In this document: positions 55,601-64,000 of the stretch, piece after piece
How positions within the stretch are numbered: position 1 is the first letter of the stretch
How the letters are laid out: each line of letters opens with the position of its first letter
Assembly (NCBI GenBank): GCA_950097015.1
Contig: CATNEN010000031.1
Coordinates: 992,001 to 1,056,000 of the forward strand
Direction of reading: 5' to 3'
Origin: Macrostomum hystrix
Taxonomy: Eukaryota; Platyhelminthes; Macrostomidae
DNA: 64,000 nucleotides
Translations under genes and position numbers: made by a program
Notes under the pieces: model-generated
What the model was told of the DNA's origin: nothing
Seen by the model: the letters and a program-made list of their open reading frames with translations, nothing else
Database searches by the model: none

Positions 55601-58600
55601 AAGGAGGTGGACAGTGAGAAGGAGGTGGACAGAGAGAAGGAGGTGGACAGAGAAGGAGGTGGACAGAGAGAAGGAGGTGGACAGTGAGATGGAGGTGGAC
55701 AGAGAGAAGGAGGTGGACAGTGAGAAGGAGGTAGACAGAGAAGGTGGTGGACAGTGAGAAGGAGGTGGACAGAGAGAAGGAGGTGGACAGAGAGAAGGAG
55801 GTAGACAGAGAGAAGGAGGTAGACAGAGAGAAGGAGGTGGACAGTGAGAAGGAGGTGGACAGAGAGAAGGAGGTGGACAGAGAGAAGGAGGTAGACAGAG
55901 AGAAGGAGGTAGACAGAGAGAAGGAGGTGGACAGAGAGAAGGAGGTAGACAGAGAGAAGGAGGTAGACAGAGAGAAGGAGGTGGACAGAGAGAAGGAGGT
56001 AGACAGAGAGATGGAGGTAGACAGAGAGAAGGAGGTGGACAGAGAGAAGGAGGTAGACAGAGAGATGGAGGTAGACAGAGAGAAGGAGGTGGACAGAGAG
56101 AAGGAGGTGGACAGAGAGAAGGAGGTAGACAGACAGAAGGCACAGAAAAAGAAGACTGCATAGCAACAAGCGTCCCACCTGTGCTGCTCCTTGAGTCCGA
56201 CCATGCCCATCCACTCCGGCTGCGATTGGAACGGCGTGCAGAATTTCGGTGCCGCGGCTTCCTCACCGCCGGAGGTGGAGGAGGAGGAAGAGGAGGGGTG
56301 GCGTCCGGCCTGCCGGGCGGAGCACTTGACATGGTCGCGAATGTAGGCCGGACCAAAGTAGGCCTGGCCGTTCAAACAGTCGGCTACAATGCGGTTTAGC
56401 CGCGAATTGATGACAGAGATCGGCACCGCGCAGACACCCTGGCGCCAGTTGAGCAGACTGGAGTCCACAACCCGGCTGGACAGGAACAGCACAGGCTCTT
56501 CCGCTGGAATGCCCAGCTGAGCTGCTAGCTGGCTACCTGCAGTGCGGAATGGTTTCTCCAATCTGTTAGCTTTTTAAGCGCTGCACGATTCCAGTTTCAC
56601 TCAACGAATTTGCATCTATATCCCCTCAGTGCATCGCAGTGATTCTCAACTCACTCTATCCCTCCAACACCCTGTTTTCCCTAACTCTTATATCCTTGTC
56701 TTTATCTTTCCTTTCCTTGTCTTTCCTTTCACTGCGTTCCCCTATACCCTGTCACTCTCCTCTCTCTCTGACACTTTCCTCGCTGTCTGTCACTTTCCTC
56801 TCTCTCTCTGTCACTTTCCTCTCTCTCTCTGTCACTTTCCTCTTTCTGTCACTTTCCTCTCTCTGTCACTTTCCTCTCTCTGTCACTTTCCTCTCTCTGT
56901 CACTTTCCTCTCTCTGTCACTTTCCTATCACTTTTTTACTCTCGTCTCCCTCTGTCACTCTCCTTTCTCTTTGACACTTTCCTCCCTCTGTCACTCCCCA
57001 CTCTCTCTGTCACTCTCCTCTCTCTGTCACTCTCTGTTACTCTCCTCTCTCCTTGTCACTCTCCTCTCTGTCACTCTCTGTCACTCTCCTCTCTCTGTCA
57101 CTCTTTGTCACTCTCCTCTCTCTGTCACTCTTTGTCACTCTCCTCTCTCTGTCACTCTTTGTCACTCTCCTCTCTCTGTCACTCTTTGTAACTCTCCTCT
57201 CTCTGTCACTCTTTGTCACTCTCCTCTCCCCCTGTCACTCTCCTCTCCCCCTGTCACTCTCCTCTTCGTCCCCTGTCCATGTCACACCTACCATCCATCA
57301 GTTTTAATGCGAGTCCTAACTAACGGGCCACTTGCCCATGATTTGCGAGTACATGCCTTGGCAAGTACACACCTTGGCTATCCTTCAGAGAAGTGGAATA
57401 GTATAATTTTTCCCAGAACAGGCACCAACCTGAATTGTGCGCATGTTTTCTCTTAACATAATGACATTGAACTGTAAGAACTACCCAGTTCCATTATTAA
57501 CAATGGGTTAAATGCAGAACATTCTTCACACTATCATTATCACACATATCACACCGTCTACCTCCGCAGTAACGAGCTATGTATAATTTATCTAAGCAAA
57601 AATTCTTTAACTGGAATATAAAAATAATTATCACATTAGCTAAAAAGTTTTAAGCAACCTAATAATCCAAATAATTGAAGCTATTCAGCAACCAGACACC
57701 GGATCTGCAGCTAGCTAAAGAGAAGAAAAAATGCTACATTTATAAGTTCGGCCTGCCCGCTTGGGCTATCCCGAAAGAAGACTGTCAGTCAGAATTTAAC
57801 ACTCTCCGGCAGGGAGCAGGGCTAGTGGCTTTAAAAGTGCAAGTCTGCTTTCAGGAGGGGCATATGTGGGCGAGCGTGTTCGAATCCCATACCGAAATTT
57901 ATCAACTTTCTATTCCATTAAACATTTCGCATAGCGGTCTGCGTATCTTCAACTGCGCCCACAAGCCCTAAATTATTCGGCTATTTGTTCAACTGAGTTT
58001 GTTTCTCTCGCCCTGCTCACTGAAGTATAATGATCGAAATGCTATGATTGAGCATGGTAAGTGAACCGAAACTTATGACTATAAGAAAAATAAATTAGGG
58101 ACGAATGAACCAAAGACGATGAGCGACAAAAGATAACGAGCGATAAATTGCCTAATGACAATGAGCAACTGATGACCGAAATAGACAATGAGCAACTGAT
58201 GACCGAACTAACTAAATAATGAGCAACTCATGACCGAAATAGATAATGAGCAACTGATGACCGAAATAGACAATGAGCAACTGATGACCGAACTAAATAA
58301 TGAGCAACTCATGACCGAAATAGATAATGAGCAACTGATGACCGAAATAGACAATGAGCAACTGATGACCGAACTAAATAATGAGCAACTCATGACCGAA
58401 ATAGATAATGAGCAACTGATGACCGAACTAGACAATGAGCAACTGATGACCGAACTAAATAATGAGCAACTCATGACCGAAATAGATAATGAGCAACTGA
58501 TGACCGAACTAAATAATGAGCAACTCATGACCGAACTAGACAATGAGCAACTGATGACCGAACTAGACAATGAGCAACTGATGACCGAACTAGACAATGA

Positions 58601-60512
58601 GCAACTAATTACAGAACTAAACAATGAGCAACGAATGACCAAATTAGACAATGAGCAACTAATTACAGAACTAAACAAATGAGCAACAAATGACCGAACT
58701 AGACAATTAGCAACTAATTACAGAACTAACCAACTGAGCGAGAAATGTCCCAACTAGTCGATGATTGACAATCATAATCGAGAATGACCGATTGATTTTG
58801 ACTGACCAATGACCCAAGGATTATCGAAATGACTTACCAGCCCTGCCAAATGTGGCAGCTTCGCCGGTGAAACCGTAGATAGCTGTTGCATCCGCGTCCG
58901 CGTGGTTGCAATAGATGTGCATTTCAACGTAGCCTGTTAGGTACAAATCTCTGGTGCACAGGCGACCGATTCGCACCTGAATCGAATAGGGGAGAAGAGC
59001 GATCAGTAGCTATGTGATATTGGTATGATCAACATGCGGGATCTGGATGATCAACATGTGGAATCTGGATGATCAACATGCGGGATCTGGATGATTAACA
59101 TGTGGGATCTGGATGATCAACATGCGGGATCTGGATGATCAACATGCGGGATCTGGATAATCCACATGCGGGATCTGGATGATTAACATGTGGGATCTGG
59201 ATGATCAACATGCGGGATCTGGATGATCAACATGCGGGATCTGGATGATCAACATGTGGGATCTGGATGATCACCATGTGGGAACTGGATGATCAACATG
59301 CGGGATCTGGATGATCAATATGTTTGGTCTAGATGATCAACATGCGGGATCTGGATGATCAACATACGGGATCTGGATGATCAACATGCGGCGCCCAAGT
59401 GTCACTCAGGACATCGGGATCTGGATAATCAACATGCGGGATCTGGATGATTAACATGCGGGATCTGGATGATCAACATGCGGGATCTGGATGATCAACA
59501 TGCGGGATCTGGATGATCAACATGTAGAATCTGGACTATCTTTGCCTGGGATCTGGACTGTCTGTACCTGGGATCTGGACTATCTTTGCCTGGGATCTGT
59601 ACTATTTGTATCTAGAAGTCAGATTGTTCGCCCAACAGTACACACCTGCGACAGCTCGGATTCAACCACCTCCCTGGCTGTGAGCAGGTAGTAAACATAC
59701 TCGTGTGGGCCGTCGGTGTACTTAAACGAATAGTGATAGGCCAGAGTGTTGGGTAGGCTCTTGCTACTGTGCGGCAGAATCTCGGTGGAGAATCTAGAAA
59801 ATGTGCCAAACCGAAACAGTTGCAGAGAGCTCATGTCCACAATGCTCATGATGGACTCAACTGTGTTGTCCAAATTCTTGGTAGTACAGAACGGCATGGA
59901 CAGGTAGAGGCCGTCGTGTTTTATATTAGAGTCCAGATCGGTGTATTTGGGCGCCACTGTTAGGTGAGTCTTGGCCGACTCGCTACGGCACAACAGACTC
60001 CTGGACAGGTGCTTCAACTTCCTGTCAATCTGGGCAAAGTCCACGACCAAAGGACCGTCTGTTAGGTGAACAGCGGCACAGGAGCTGCTCAGATAGGACA
60101 TGCAGAAGTACAGATTGCCATTGTACAGCGTCATAGCCTTCATATAGTTGTCCATGGGGTGGACCTGGCATTGGCGGTTGATGTCCAGGACAGTTAGGAG
60201 GATCTGGTTCGGCGAGCACGTTAACGAGTCATTCCTGGGCCCGGTTCTGGTGACATACTTGGCTGTGAAGTCCGCTCTCAGGTTGATGAGCTCGTTGGTC
60301 TGAGCAATGGCCAGGAACTCCTCTCCACCCAGCTCGTACAGCTCCATGTGGCTGAAGCTGTGGCCAGGAAGTGACGTAGCTTCACTAGCGGAATTCATCA
60401 GGCCCGTTGTCTGTCTTGGCCCCAGCAGCATCAGCAGCAGCAACAGCGTCAGCAACAGAACACGCGCGTCTCTTAGAATGATCACAAACGGAAACCGCCG
60501 CCGCTTGGACAT
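37693..60512 (-). CDS. Plexin, semaphorin receptor (complete, 16 exons)
   Basis: Exons in gene order (minus): 60512-59646, 58976-58838, 56536-56179, 55326-55086, 51111-50673, 50595-50225, 49968-49123, 48467-47685, 47373-46919, 46770-46584, 45045-44689, 44458-44278, 43326-43057, 40257-39920, 39128-38568, 37917-37693. They total 6618 nt, 2205 aa, all GT-AG and in phase. Signal anchor at about 15-32; Sema domain in exons 1-4; PSI1 with SACLGSRNPHCVW in exon 5; PSI2 in exon 6; PSI3 with CDDCTLGIRDQRFQCVWC plus IPT repeats in exons 7-8; membrane helix near 1399-1421, then a coiled coil (LLEAQVSQNCRDAFAEL). The Rap-GAP domain keeps RR near 1609 and LMLRFYTN with R2011. A Rho-binding insert has CVLDCDTVHQAKEKILDAVY. 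Plexins turn semaphorin binding into Rap inactivation at the plasma membrane. Class A or B is not certain. Confidence 0.95.
38060..38515. repeat. Possible dispersed repeat in plexin intron 15
   Basis: A 0.45-kb block ends in TTCCCCAGGTGGAAAAT. Pieces of it resemble inverted sequence in intron 7 (48.7-49.0 kb; GAATATCTCGACG and TTGGGGTGT), and the end resembles 61252-61270. No tandem array in this intron. Family unknown. Confidence 0.35.
39206..39700 (+). mobile_element. tRNA-derived SINE-like element, copy 1, plexin intron 14
   Basis: Head with a box B-like AGTTCGAATCC at 39270-39280, preceded by a tRNA-like GGCTAGAGCTTTGG. A TGTAAAATGGGTAATTG segment follows, then the family body: GCAGCCGCGGAGAGAAGG, TTGTCGTGCAATTTACGC, ACGATGAGAAAGTCAGGGCA and CAGTATCTGTGTGAGTG. 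The body recurs at 43.85, 45.4, 46.4 and 50.0 kb. RNA polymerase III-transcribed SINEs carry such internal promoter boxes. Confidence 0.65.
40335..43015. repeat. Minisatellite, 22-bp unit, about 122 copies, plexin intron 13
   Basis: Unit core CAGTCTCTATCCCTCTCCAT followed by TC, with variants ATATTC, ACACC, ACTCGAG and a late subfamily CACTAGTCTATATCC. Blocks of the same variant order recur, for example around 41.0-41.25 and 42.1-42.35 kb. It occupies nearly all of the 2.8-kb intron and leaves about 75 bp on one side and 40 bp on the other. Two frames stay open for over 800 codons because three units make 66 bp. Confidence 0.97.
43361..44113 (+). mobile_element. Composite repeat A: hAT-like end + minisatellite + SINE body, plexin intron 12
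   Basis: Starts AAACGGGATAAATAAGG. AAGGGGTCGGCTACTTACGG, which resembles hAT/Charlie transposon ends, lies at 43389-43408. It continues into a CTCCTGTCTCATCT array (43450-43840) and then the SINE body from GAGCCGCGGAGAGAAGG to an ATT-rich tail. The same order occurs inverted at 45403-46395. Confidence 0.75.
43450..43840. repeat. Minisatellite, 14-16-bp unit, inside composite repeat A
   Basis: Irregular alternation of CTCTCCTGTCTCATCT (16 bp) with the 14-bp forms CGCTCCTGTCTCAT and CACTCCTGTCTCAT. Pyrimidine-rich on the + strand. Confidence 0.93.
44492..44672. repeat. Short minisatellite, about 23-24-bp unit, 7-8 copies, plexin intron 11
   Basis: Core CACCTGTCAGCTGACACCAT followed by CCA. 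Each unit contains the palindrome GTCAGCTGAC. It fills most of the 230-bp intron. Confidence 0.93.
45200..45275 (+). repeat. tRNA-like sequence (SINE head), plexin intron 10
   Basis: CTGGTGGTTAGAAC resembles box A and GAGTTCGAATCCC (45249-45261) resembles box B, at tRNA-like spacing. No convincing acceptor stem, so it is a tRNA-derived repeat and not a tRNA gene. Confidence 0.5.
45403..46395 (-). mobile_element. Composite repeat B: inverted copy of composite A, plexin intron 10
   Basis: On the minus strand it begins AAACGGGATAACAAAGG and GGGGTCGGCTACTTTC. A TCTCATCTCTCTCCTTCGTC array follows, then the SINE body from CAGCCGCGGAGCGAAGG to CTCCTGCAATTA. Relative to copy A it lacks a GTACACTGC..GAGAAAGTC segment of the body and has a longer internal array. 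Confidence 0.75.
45595..46340. repeat. Purine-rich minisatellite inside composite repeat B
   Basis: Irregular units of GAGACAGGAGAGAAGAGACG with AAGGAGAGAGAT and ACACAGGAGAGATAT extensions (16 to about 32 bp). It is the inverse-complement family of the array in composite A. Purine-rich on the + strand over about 740 bp. Confidence 0.93.
46405..46576 (-). mobile_element. SINE-body copy, 5' end about 8 nt from a plexin splice donor
   Basis: On the minus strand the family sequence begins GCGAGGCCACATTCATTTGA only a few bases after the exon 10 donor GTTTGTT (46583). It continues through GCAGCCGCGGAGAGAAGG and ends in GTGTGTGTGCCTG, next to composite repeat B. Confidence 0.7.
47515..47665. repeat. 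Short minisatellite, 30-bp unit, about 5 copies, plexin intron 8
   Basis: Core GGTGTGAGGATAATGGGGAT followed by AGAGACATCA. The last two units carry AGGGAGG-type changes. It ends about 20 bp from exon 8. Confidence 0.93.
48468..49122. other. Plexin intron 7, no tandem array
   Basis: 655 bp without a minisatellite. A C-run at 48551-48557 and sequence at 48.7-49.0 kb faintly related to intron 15 in inverted orientation are the only features seen. Confidence 0.5.
50025..50215 (-). mobile_element. SINE-body copy filling plexin intron 6
   Basis: On the minus strand it runs from TGTACACACCTGTGTGAGCG through CAGTATCTGTGTGCGTG and CCATTGCCCACAGCCCTC to a TTATTATT-rich tail. The intron is 256 bp, so this truncated copy makes up most of it. 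Confidence 0.7.
51868..52278. repeat. Minisatellite, 18-bp unit, about 22 copies, plexin intron 4
   Basis: Unit CTGTCTACCTCCTTCTCT, with CTGTCCACC variants and a 12-bp deletion form (CTACCTCCTTCGT). It is the reverse complement of the 18-bp family at 55.4-56.15 kb. Confidence 0.95.
52279..53180. other. Unique part of plexin intron 4
   Basis: No exon or RNA gene recognised. Contains a CAG microsatellite at 52558-52578. Confidence 0.5.
53190..54005. repeat. Minisatellite, 20-bp unit, about 41 copies, plexin intron 4
   Basis: Alternation of GTACAGTGATTTAGAGAAAT and GTACAGAGATGTAGAGAGAT, giving 40-bp dimers in places. Made almost wholly of GTACAGAGAT-like 10-mers. Confidence 0.95.
54498..55015. 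repeat. Minisatellite, 41-bp unit, about 12 copies, plexin intron 4
   Basis: Core CTGAATGACCAATGTTAATA followed by ACAATGACCCTTATATTCAAT. The first six units are near identical. Later ones are diverged (GGTTCATAGC, TTTACATTC). Confidence 0.95.
55430..56155. repeat. Minisatellite, 18-bp unit, about 40 copies, plexin intron 3
   Basis: Unit GGAGGTGGACAGAGAGAA with GGTAGAC and CAGTGAG variants, plus units shortened by one dinucleotide pair. It is the inverse of the 51.9-kb array. It almost fills the 852-bp intron. The period is a multiple of 3, so it is open in several frames. Confidence 0.96.
56750..57270. repeat. TC-rich minisatellite, about 15- and 25-bp units, plexin intron 2
   Basis: First part CTCTCTGTCACTTTCCT; second part CTCTCTGTCACTCTTTGTCA followed by CTCTC. 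The two subfamilies share GTCACT. Confidence 0.9.
57818..57892 (+). repeat. tRNA-like sequence, plexin intron 2
   Basis: GGGCTAGTGGCTTTAAAAGT resembles the D-arm/box A of Leu/Ser-type tRNAs and TGTTCGAATCCC (57877-57888) resembles box B, with room for a long variable arm. I could not pair a full 7-bp acceptor stem, so this is more likely a SINE head or tRNA relic. Confidence 0.4.
58145..58740. repeat. Minisatellite, 27-bp unit, about 21 copies, plexin intron 2
   Basis: Unit AATGAGCAACTGATGACCGA followed by ACTAGAC, with AAATAGA and ACTAAAT variants recurring in a three-unit pattern. The period is a multiple of 3, so both strands look open for about 150 codons. Confidence 0.95.
59025..59620. 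repeat. Minisatellite, 22-bp unit, about 26 copies, plexin intron 1
   Basis: Unit GATCTGGATGATCAACATGC followed by GG. One unrelated 20-bp patch at 59391-59415 interrupts it. The last units diverge to CTGGACTATCTTTGCCTGG. Confidence 0.95.
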
Positions 60513-60583
60513 TGCGACAGTTTCAGGCCCGGCAGCTGCCGGTGGTTCAGTCAGACTCAGAGCATTCAACTTCACAGGACGGC
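60510..60583 (-). promoter_or_regulatory. Plexin start region: acceptor of a 5' exon and start codon
   Basis: A consensus 3' splice site, CTTCCTTGCAG, ends at 60584, and the plexin ATG lies at 60512. The 71 nt between are open in the plexin frame with no other ATG, so at least one upstream exon exists. I keep ATG 60512 because a hydrophobic signal segment follows it directly. Confidence 0.6.
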
Positions 60584-61672
60584 CTGCAAGGAAGACGTTG
60601 GAGCTGGTGAAAATAAGCGTGCTGTATCAGAACGACGTTCGCCTCTCCAGATGATATCTGATACAATTTTGGAGATTTTTGGAAGTGCCACTTAATAGTG
60701 GACATTGCGAGGCTGTTTAGATTCGAATGAATCATTTCTACGAGCGTATAAGCAACAGTGAATGAGTAAGCTGAGATTCTAATTTAGGTTTCCTTCTAGC
60801 TTTCCATCCATATCTAGAAAAGGGAATTTAGACTTTAGGCTGGAATTTATCATGGCAAGATAAAGATGCATTAGTCTTGTCTCTAGTCTCTATTTGATAG
60901 GCAGCAGCAGCAGCACCAGCAGAAGCAGCAGCTCAGCAGATTGTCTATCCATCCTTAACGCAGGCAACTCAACTTCAAGATTAGTAGAGCAGAGCCGCCG
61001 AGCAGGAAATGATTCATGAAATGACTCAGAGTCTGTACATTTATGTATTTAGAGAACAACGATTTGATATATTAGGATTTTACATAATTCGGCTGCGGAA
61101 TCGAGTCACGACTTAATAAGGCGTCGGGAACTACAATTTAGTAGCTATGCTAGAATACTCCTTGAAGAATGATGATCACCATGCATTTATTTACTTAATA
61201 AATAAGTAGGCAGTGGAATATTTAAAATATTTGAAATAGCCCCGTTGTCCTTCCCCAGGTGGAAAATAGCGCCGTCTTTCTACAGTTAAGCAAATGGACT
61301 GTATTGAGCAATCGAATGCCAGACTAGCCTGTAACCTGTTTTAATTAACCTGTAGTGGGCCCACGTGCTAAAATGATAAGTTAATAGCTAATCTAGGCCT
61401 ACTACTTCAAACAAGCCTTAGATTATTCCATAGCCAAGGTCCTAATAGCCGTTATCAGTTGTTATCAATAATTTGTAGACTTCGACACATTTTAATTATT
61501 ATAGGCAGCGGGGGTCTATCTAAAAGTAGGCGAGGTAGATAAATAGCTACCTTATTAGGGAATGACTAAGATTGACTAAGATAATCACATACAAATTGCA
61601 ACAATTATGTGAGAGAATGGAACAATGTGGAATAGACCTACCAGCAAGAAGCATCAAATGGATAATCCTCAC
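60584..61672. other. Plexin 5' region or first intron
   Basis: Contains a short CAG-rich stretch at 60900-60946 and a TTCCCCAGGTGGAAAAT motif (61252) shared with 38.49 kb. No other gene. Confidence 0.4.
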
Positions 61673-61833
61673 CTTGCCGCTCCAGCACTTTCGATTTATC
61701 AGACACTGTAGACGTATTGTGTTTGTGTAAAAAAATCACTTTATGTCGCTTCTTGCTCCGCCTCTTGGGTGGCTTCTTTTTGTGACAAAATTGACCAAAT
61801 TGTACGGTTGGGACGTGTTTCTCCTCGTGTTTT
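61673..61833 (-). other. Candidate upstream exon of the plexin transcript
   Basis: A 161-nt stretch, open in one frame, is bounded by a good acceptor (TTGCATTTGCCAG) and donor (GCAAG|GTGAGG). It encodes a very basic segment (KKKPPKRRSKKRHK). Its exit phase matches the 60583 exon without a stop. It may be untranslated, an alternative N-terminus, or chance. Confidence 0.3.
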
Positions 61834-63055
61834 CTGGCAAATGCAAGACTCAAATTAAAAAAGCTAGAAATTCATGAAGAGCAAATGAGTAGGCGTCTGG
61901 GACTGCGGAAAGAAGCTCTTCTTCTCGTCTCGCTTCAATGCTGGCCAATGAATGAATGATGAATTTGAGAGAGCCTAAAATGTTCCAGAATTAGGGCCAA
62001 AAGCTGCAGTCTTTAAGTTAAAGTCTTTCTATCCAATTGCATGACCAGCCAGCGCACAAACCCCCCCTTTTTAAAAGCAAGCTATCTATTCTATGACTCC
62101 ATTCGGGGGGTTGGCGTTTGCGCTGAAAGTCTCATATGTACATTCTCTATGTACATTTGCTCCGCCCAGACAAATTGCGGGCCGCGTGCACGCGAGAGCT
62201 GAGTTTAAGGGCACATTTAAAACGAGAAAAAGAGTTCAAGCGGAGAAGGGTCTCGAGAAAGTGATCTGTCTTGTTCATGCTGGTTCCAAAAAAGGCGCCG
62301 TTGCATTATGTAAGCGGCTTACGCATGCAGGGCCAGTTGTTTTAAAATTTCAACAACTAGCACGATAATTCCCCTTGTTAAAACTATTTTTGTATTATTT
62401 GAAATATATCATGCTGCTTGATAGTTCTGATCCAGGATTGAAAAGACTAAGAAATTTAACTAGTCGACACATTTTAATAATAAAGTAATATAGTTGTGTT
62501 AACAGTCGGGCTTTGTTTTTCATGCAGCTGCATTTTTTGTTGTTGTAAATAAACTACAAAATGTGCTGCCCATGTAGATTACAGTACAGTTAGTAACATT
62601 GTTAGCTTCATCGGCTCATGATTCACAATTCATTGTAGGGCCTAGTCAAACAAAGAGGATACCTCTAATAAAGCTCATATAGGATATGGCAGGAGATAAG
62701 GGCTTTAAAGAGCAAGAGTGAGACTCATTTCCACTTTCATCTCTATCCCGTGACCTGGCTGGCTGAGCCTAGTGACTGTCTCTGTCGGGCCTCTTACACC
62801 GCGTGCAATACAGGCTGTGGCTCGCTGGGCAATAATCAGCTCTATGGACCAGCTGGAAGCGAGTATTGAAATTCAGCCGTAAGCTTCGCATAAAATAGTG
62901 CAGCGTGAGCTTACTCATACAGTCAGTCATTGAATTGCAGTCTTGAGGGAAGCTAACATCTTTATTGCATGAGCATTGACATTATCGATGGTAACGCAGA
63001 GGCAAATACTTGCACACACCTTCTCTGCCATACAGGATAATGTAATCGAAAAAGA
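61834..63055. other. Unassigned DNA upstream of plexin
   Basis: A plus-strand open stretch of 91 codons at 62093-62368 has no family features that I recognise. Otherwise no gene, RNA or array is seen. Confidence 0.35.
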
Positions 63056-63065
63056 GGTCAAAACT

Positions 63066-64000
63066 GTACCTGGAGCTTGGAGGTTGATGAGTGACCAAAA
63101 CTACCTGGAGGTTGATGAGTGACCAAAACTACCTGGAGGTTGATGAGTGACCAAAACTACCTGGAGGTTGATGAGTGACCAAAACTACCTGGAGGTTGAT
63201 GAGTGACCAAAACTACCTGGAGGTTGATGAGTGACGAAAACTACCTGGAGGTTGATGAGTGACCAAAACTACCTGGTGGTTGATGAGTGACCAAAACTAC
63301 CTGGAGGTTGATGAGTGACGAAAACTACCTGGAGGTTGATGAGTGACCAAAACTACCTGGAGGTTGATGAGTGACCAAAACTACCTGGAGGTTGATGAGT
63401 GACCAAAACTACCTGGAGGTTGATGAGTGACCAAAACTACCTGGAGGTTGATGAGTGACCAAAACTACCTGGAGGTTGATGAGTGACCAAAACTACCTGG
63501 AGGTTGATGAGTGACGAAAACTACCTGGAGGTTGATGAGTGACCAAAACTACCTGGTGGTTGATGAGTGACCAAAACTACCTGGAGGTTGATGAGTGACG
63601 AAAACTACCTGGAGGTTGATGAGTGACCAAAACTACCTGGAGGTTGATGAGTGACCAAAACTACCTGGAGGTTGATGAGTGACCAAAACTACCTGGAGGT
63701 TGATGAGTGACCAAAACTACCTGGAGGTTGATGAGTGACCAAAACTACCTGGAGGTTGATGAGTGACGAAAACTACCTGGAGGTTGATGAGTGACCAAAA
63801 CTACCTGGTGGTTGATGAGTGACCAAAACTACCTGGAGGTTGATGAGTGACGAAAACTACCTGGAGGTTGATGAGTGACCAAAACTACCTGGAGGTTGAT
63901 GAGTGACGAAAACTACCTGGAGGTTGATGAGTGACGAAAACTACCTGGAGGTTAATGAGTGACCAAAACTACCTGGAGGTTGATGAGTGACGAAAACTAC
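63066..64000. repeat. Minisatellite, 28-bp unit, about 33 copies, runs off the right edge
   Basis: Unit core TACCTGGAGGTTGATGAGTG followed by ACCAAAAC. The variants GACGAAAAC and TGGTGGTTG recur in the same order roughly every 250-280 bp (TGGTGG near 63271, 63551 and 63803), which shows a nine- to ten-unit higher-order repeat. Confidence 0.96.

Noticed and set aside
55376-56356. Long minus-strand frames of serine/leucine/proline repeats continuing plexin exon 3
   Set aside because: Read-through of the 18-bp intron array. The exon ends at a GT donor at 56178 and the next exon joins in phase.
57818-57892. Functional tRNA gene
   Set aside because: Box A and box B resemblance exists, but no full acceptor stem or clear anticodon arm could be drawn.
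62093-62368. 91-codon plus-strand gene
   Set aside because: No domain, no splice or promoter context, and composition compatible with chance.

Overview
The window is eukaryotic nuclear DNA. Its coding exons are GC-rich and are split by GT-AG introns. The products are typical animal proteins: a plexin, an SLC44 choline transporter-like protein, an SLC16-type monocarboxylate transporter and secreted signal-peptide proteins. I read it as a bilaterian invertebrate. A free-living flatworm with a repeat-rich genome would fit, but nothing in the sequence proves the species.

Layout from left to right. (1) 1-1160: a minus-strand promoter and signal-peptide first exon run off the left edge, with a dead Tc1/mariner transposase copy just downstream. 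(2) 3160-8312 (+): a two-exon type II membrane glycosyltransferase of the DXD sugar-binding family. (3) 10751-24586 (-): a complete 12-exon SLC44 gene, 754 codons. (4) 24.7-26.7 kb: nested mobile elements, namely a tRNA-derived SINE carrying a small TIR element, and a foldback element with 145-bp terminal repeats. (5) 28566-30617 (+): an intronless monocarboxylate transporter. (6) 31013-36246: two 1156-bp arms in inverted orientation, about 99.6% identical. Each arm carries the same intronless secreted protein gene (222 aa), and a 2.2-kb array of 24-bp units lies in the loop. (7) 37693-60512 (-): a complete 16-exon plexin, 2205 aa, with signal peptide, Sema, PSI and IPT repeats, a membrane helix, and a GAP domain split by a Rho-binding domain. 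(8) 60.6-64 kb: upstream sequence and a 28-bp array running off the right edge.

The dominant non-gene signal is about 31 separate minisatellite arrays covering roughly a third of the window. Nearly every array has its own unit (12-46 bp). Introns fall into two classes: under 150 bp, or longer and filled with an array. By my exon models 17 of the 21 introns above 150 bp hold at least one array. The other four hold SINE-like or unassigned dispersed repeats. Many arrays have units that are multiples of 3 or have few stops, so they create long false reading frames that should not be annotated as genes.

The genes are unrelated in pathway: a guidance receptor, two solute carriers, a Golgi-type glycosyltransferase and secreted proteins. 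No operon-like logic is visible. SLC44 and the transporter at 28.6 kb are divergent. The glycosyltransferase and SLC44 are convergent, as are the transporter and the left duplicated gene, and the right duplicated gene and plexin.
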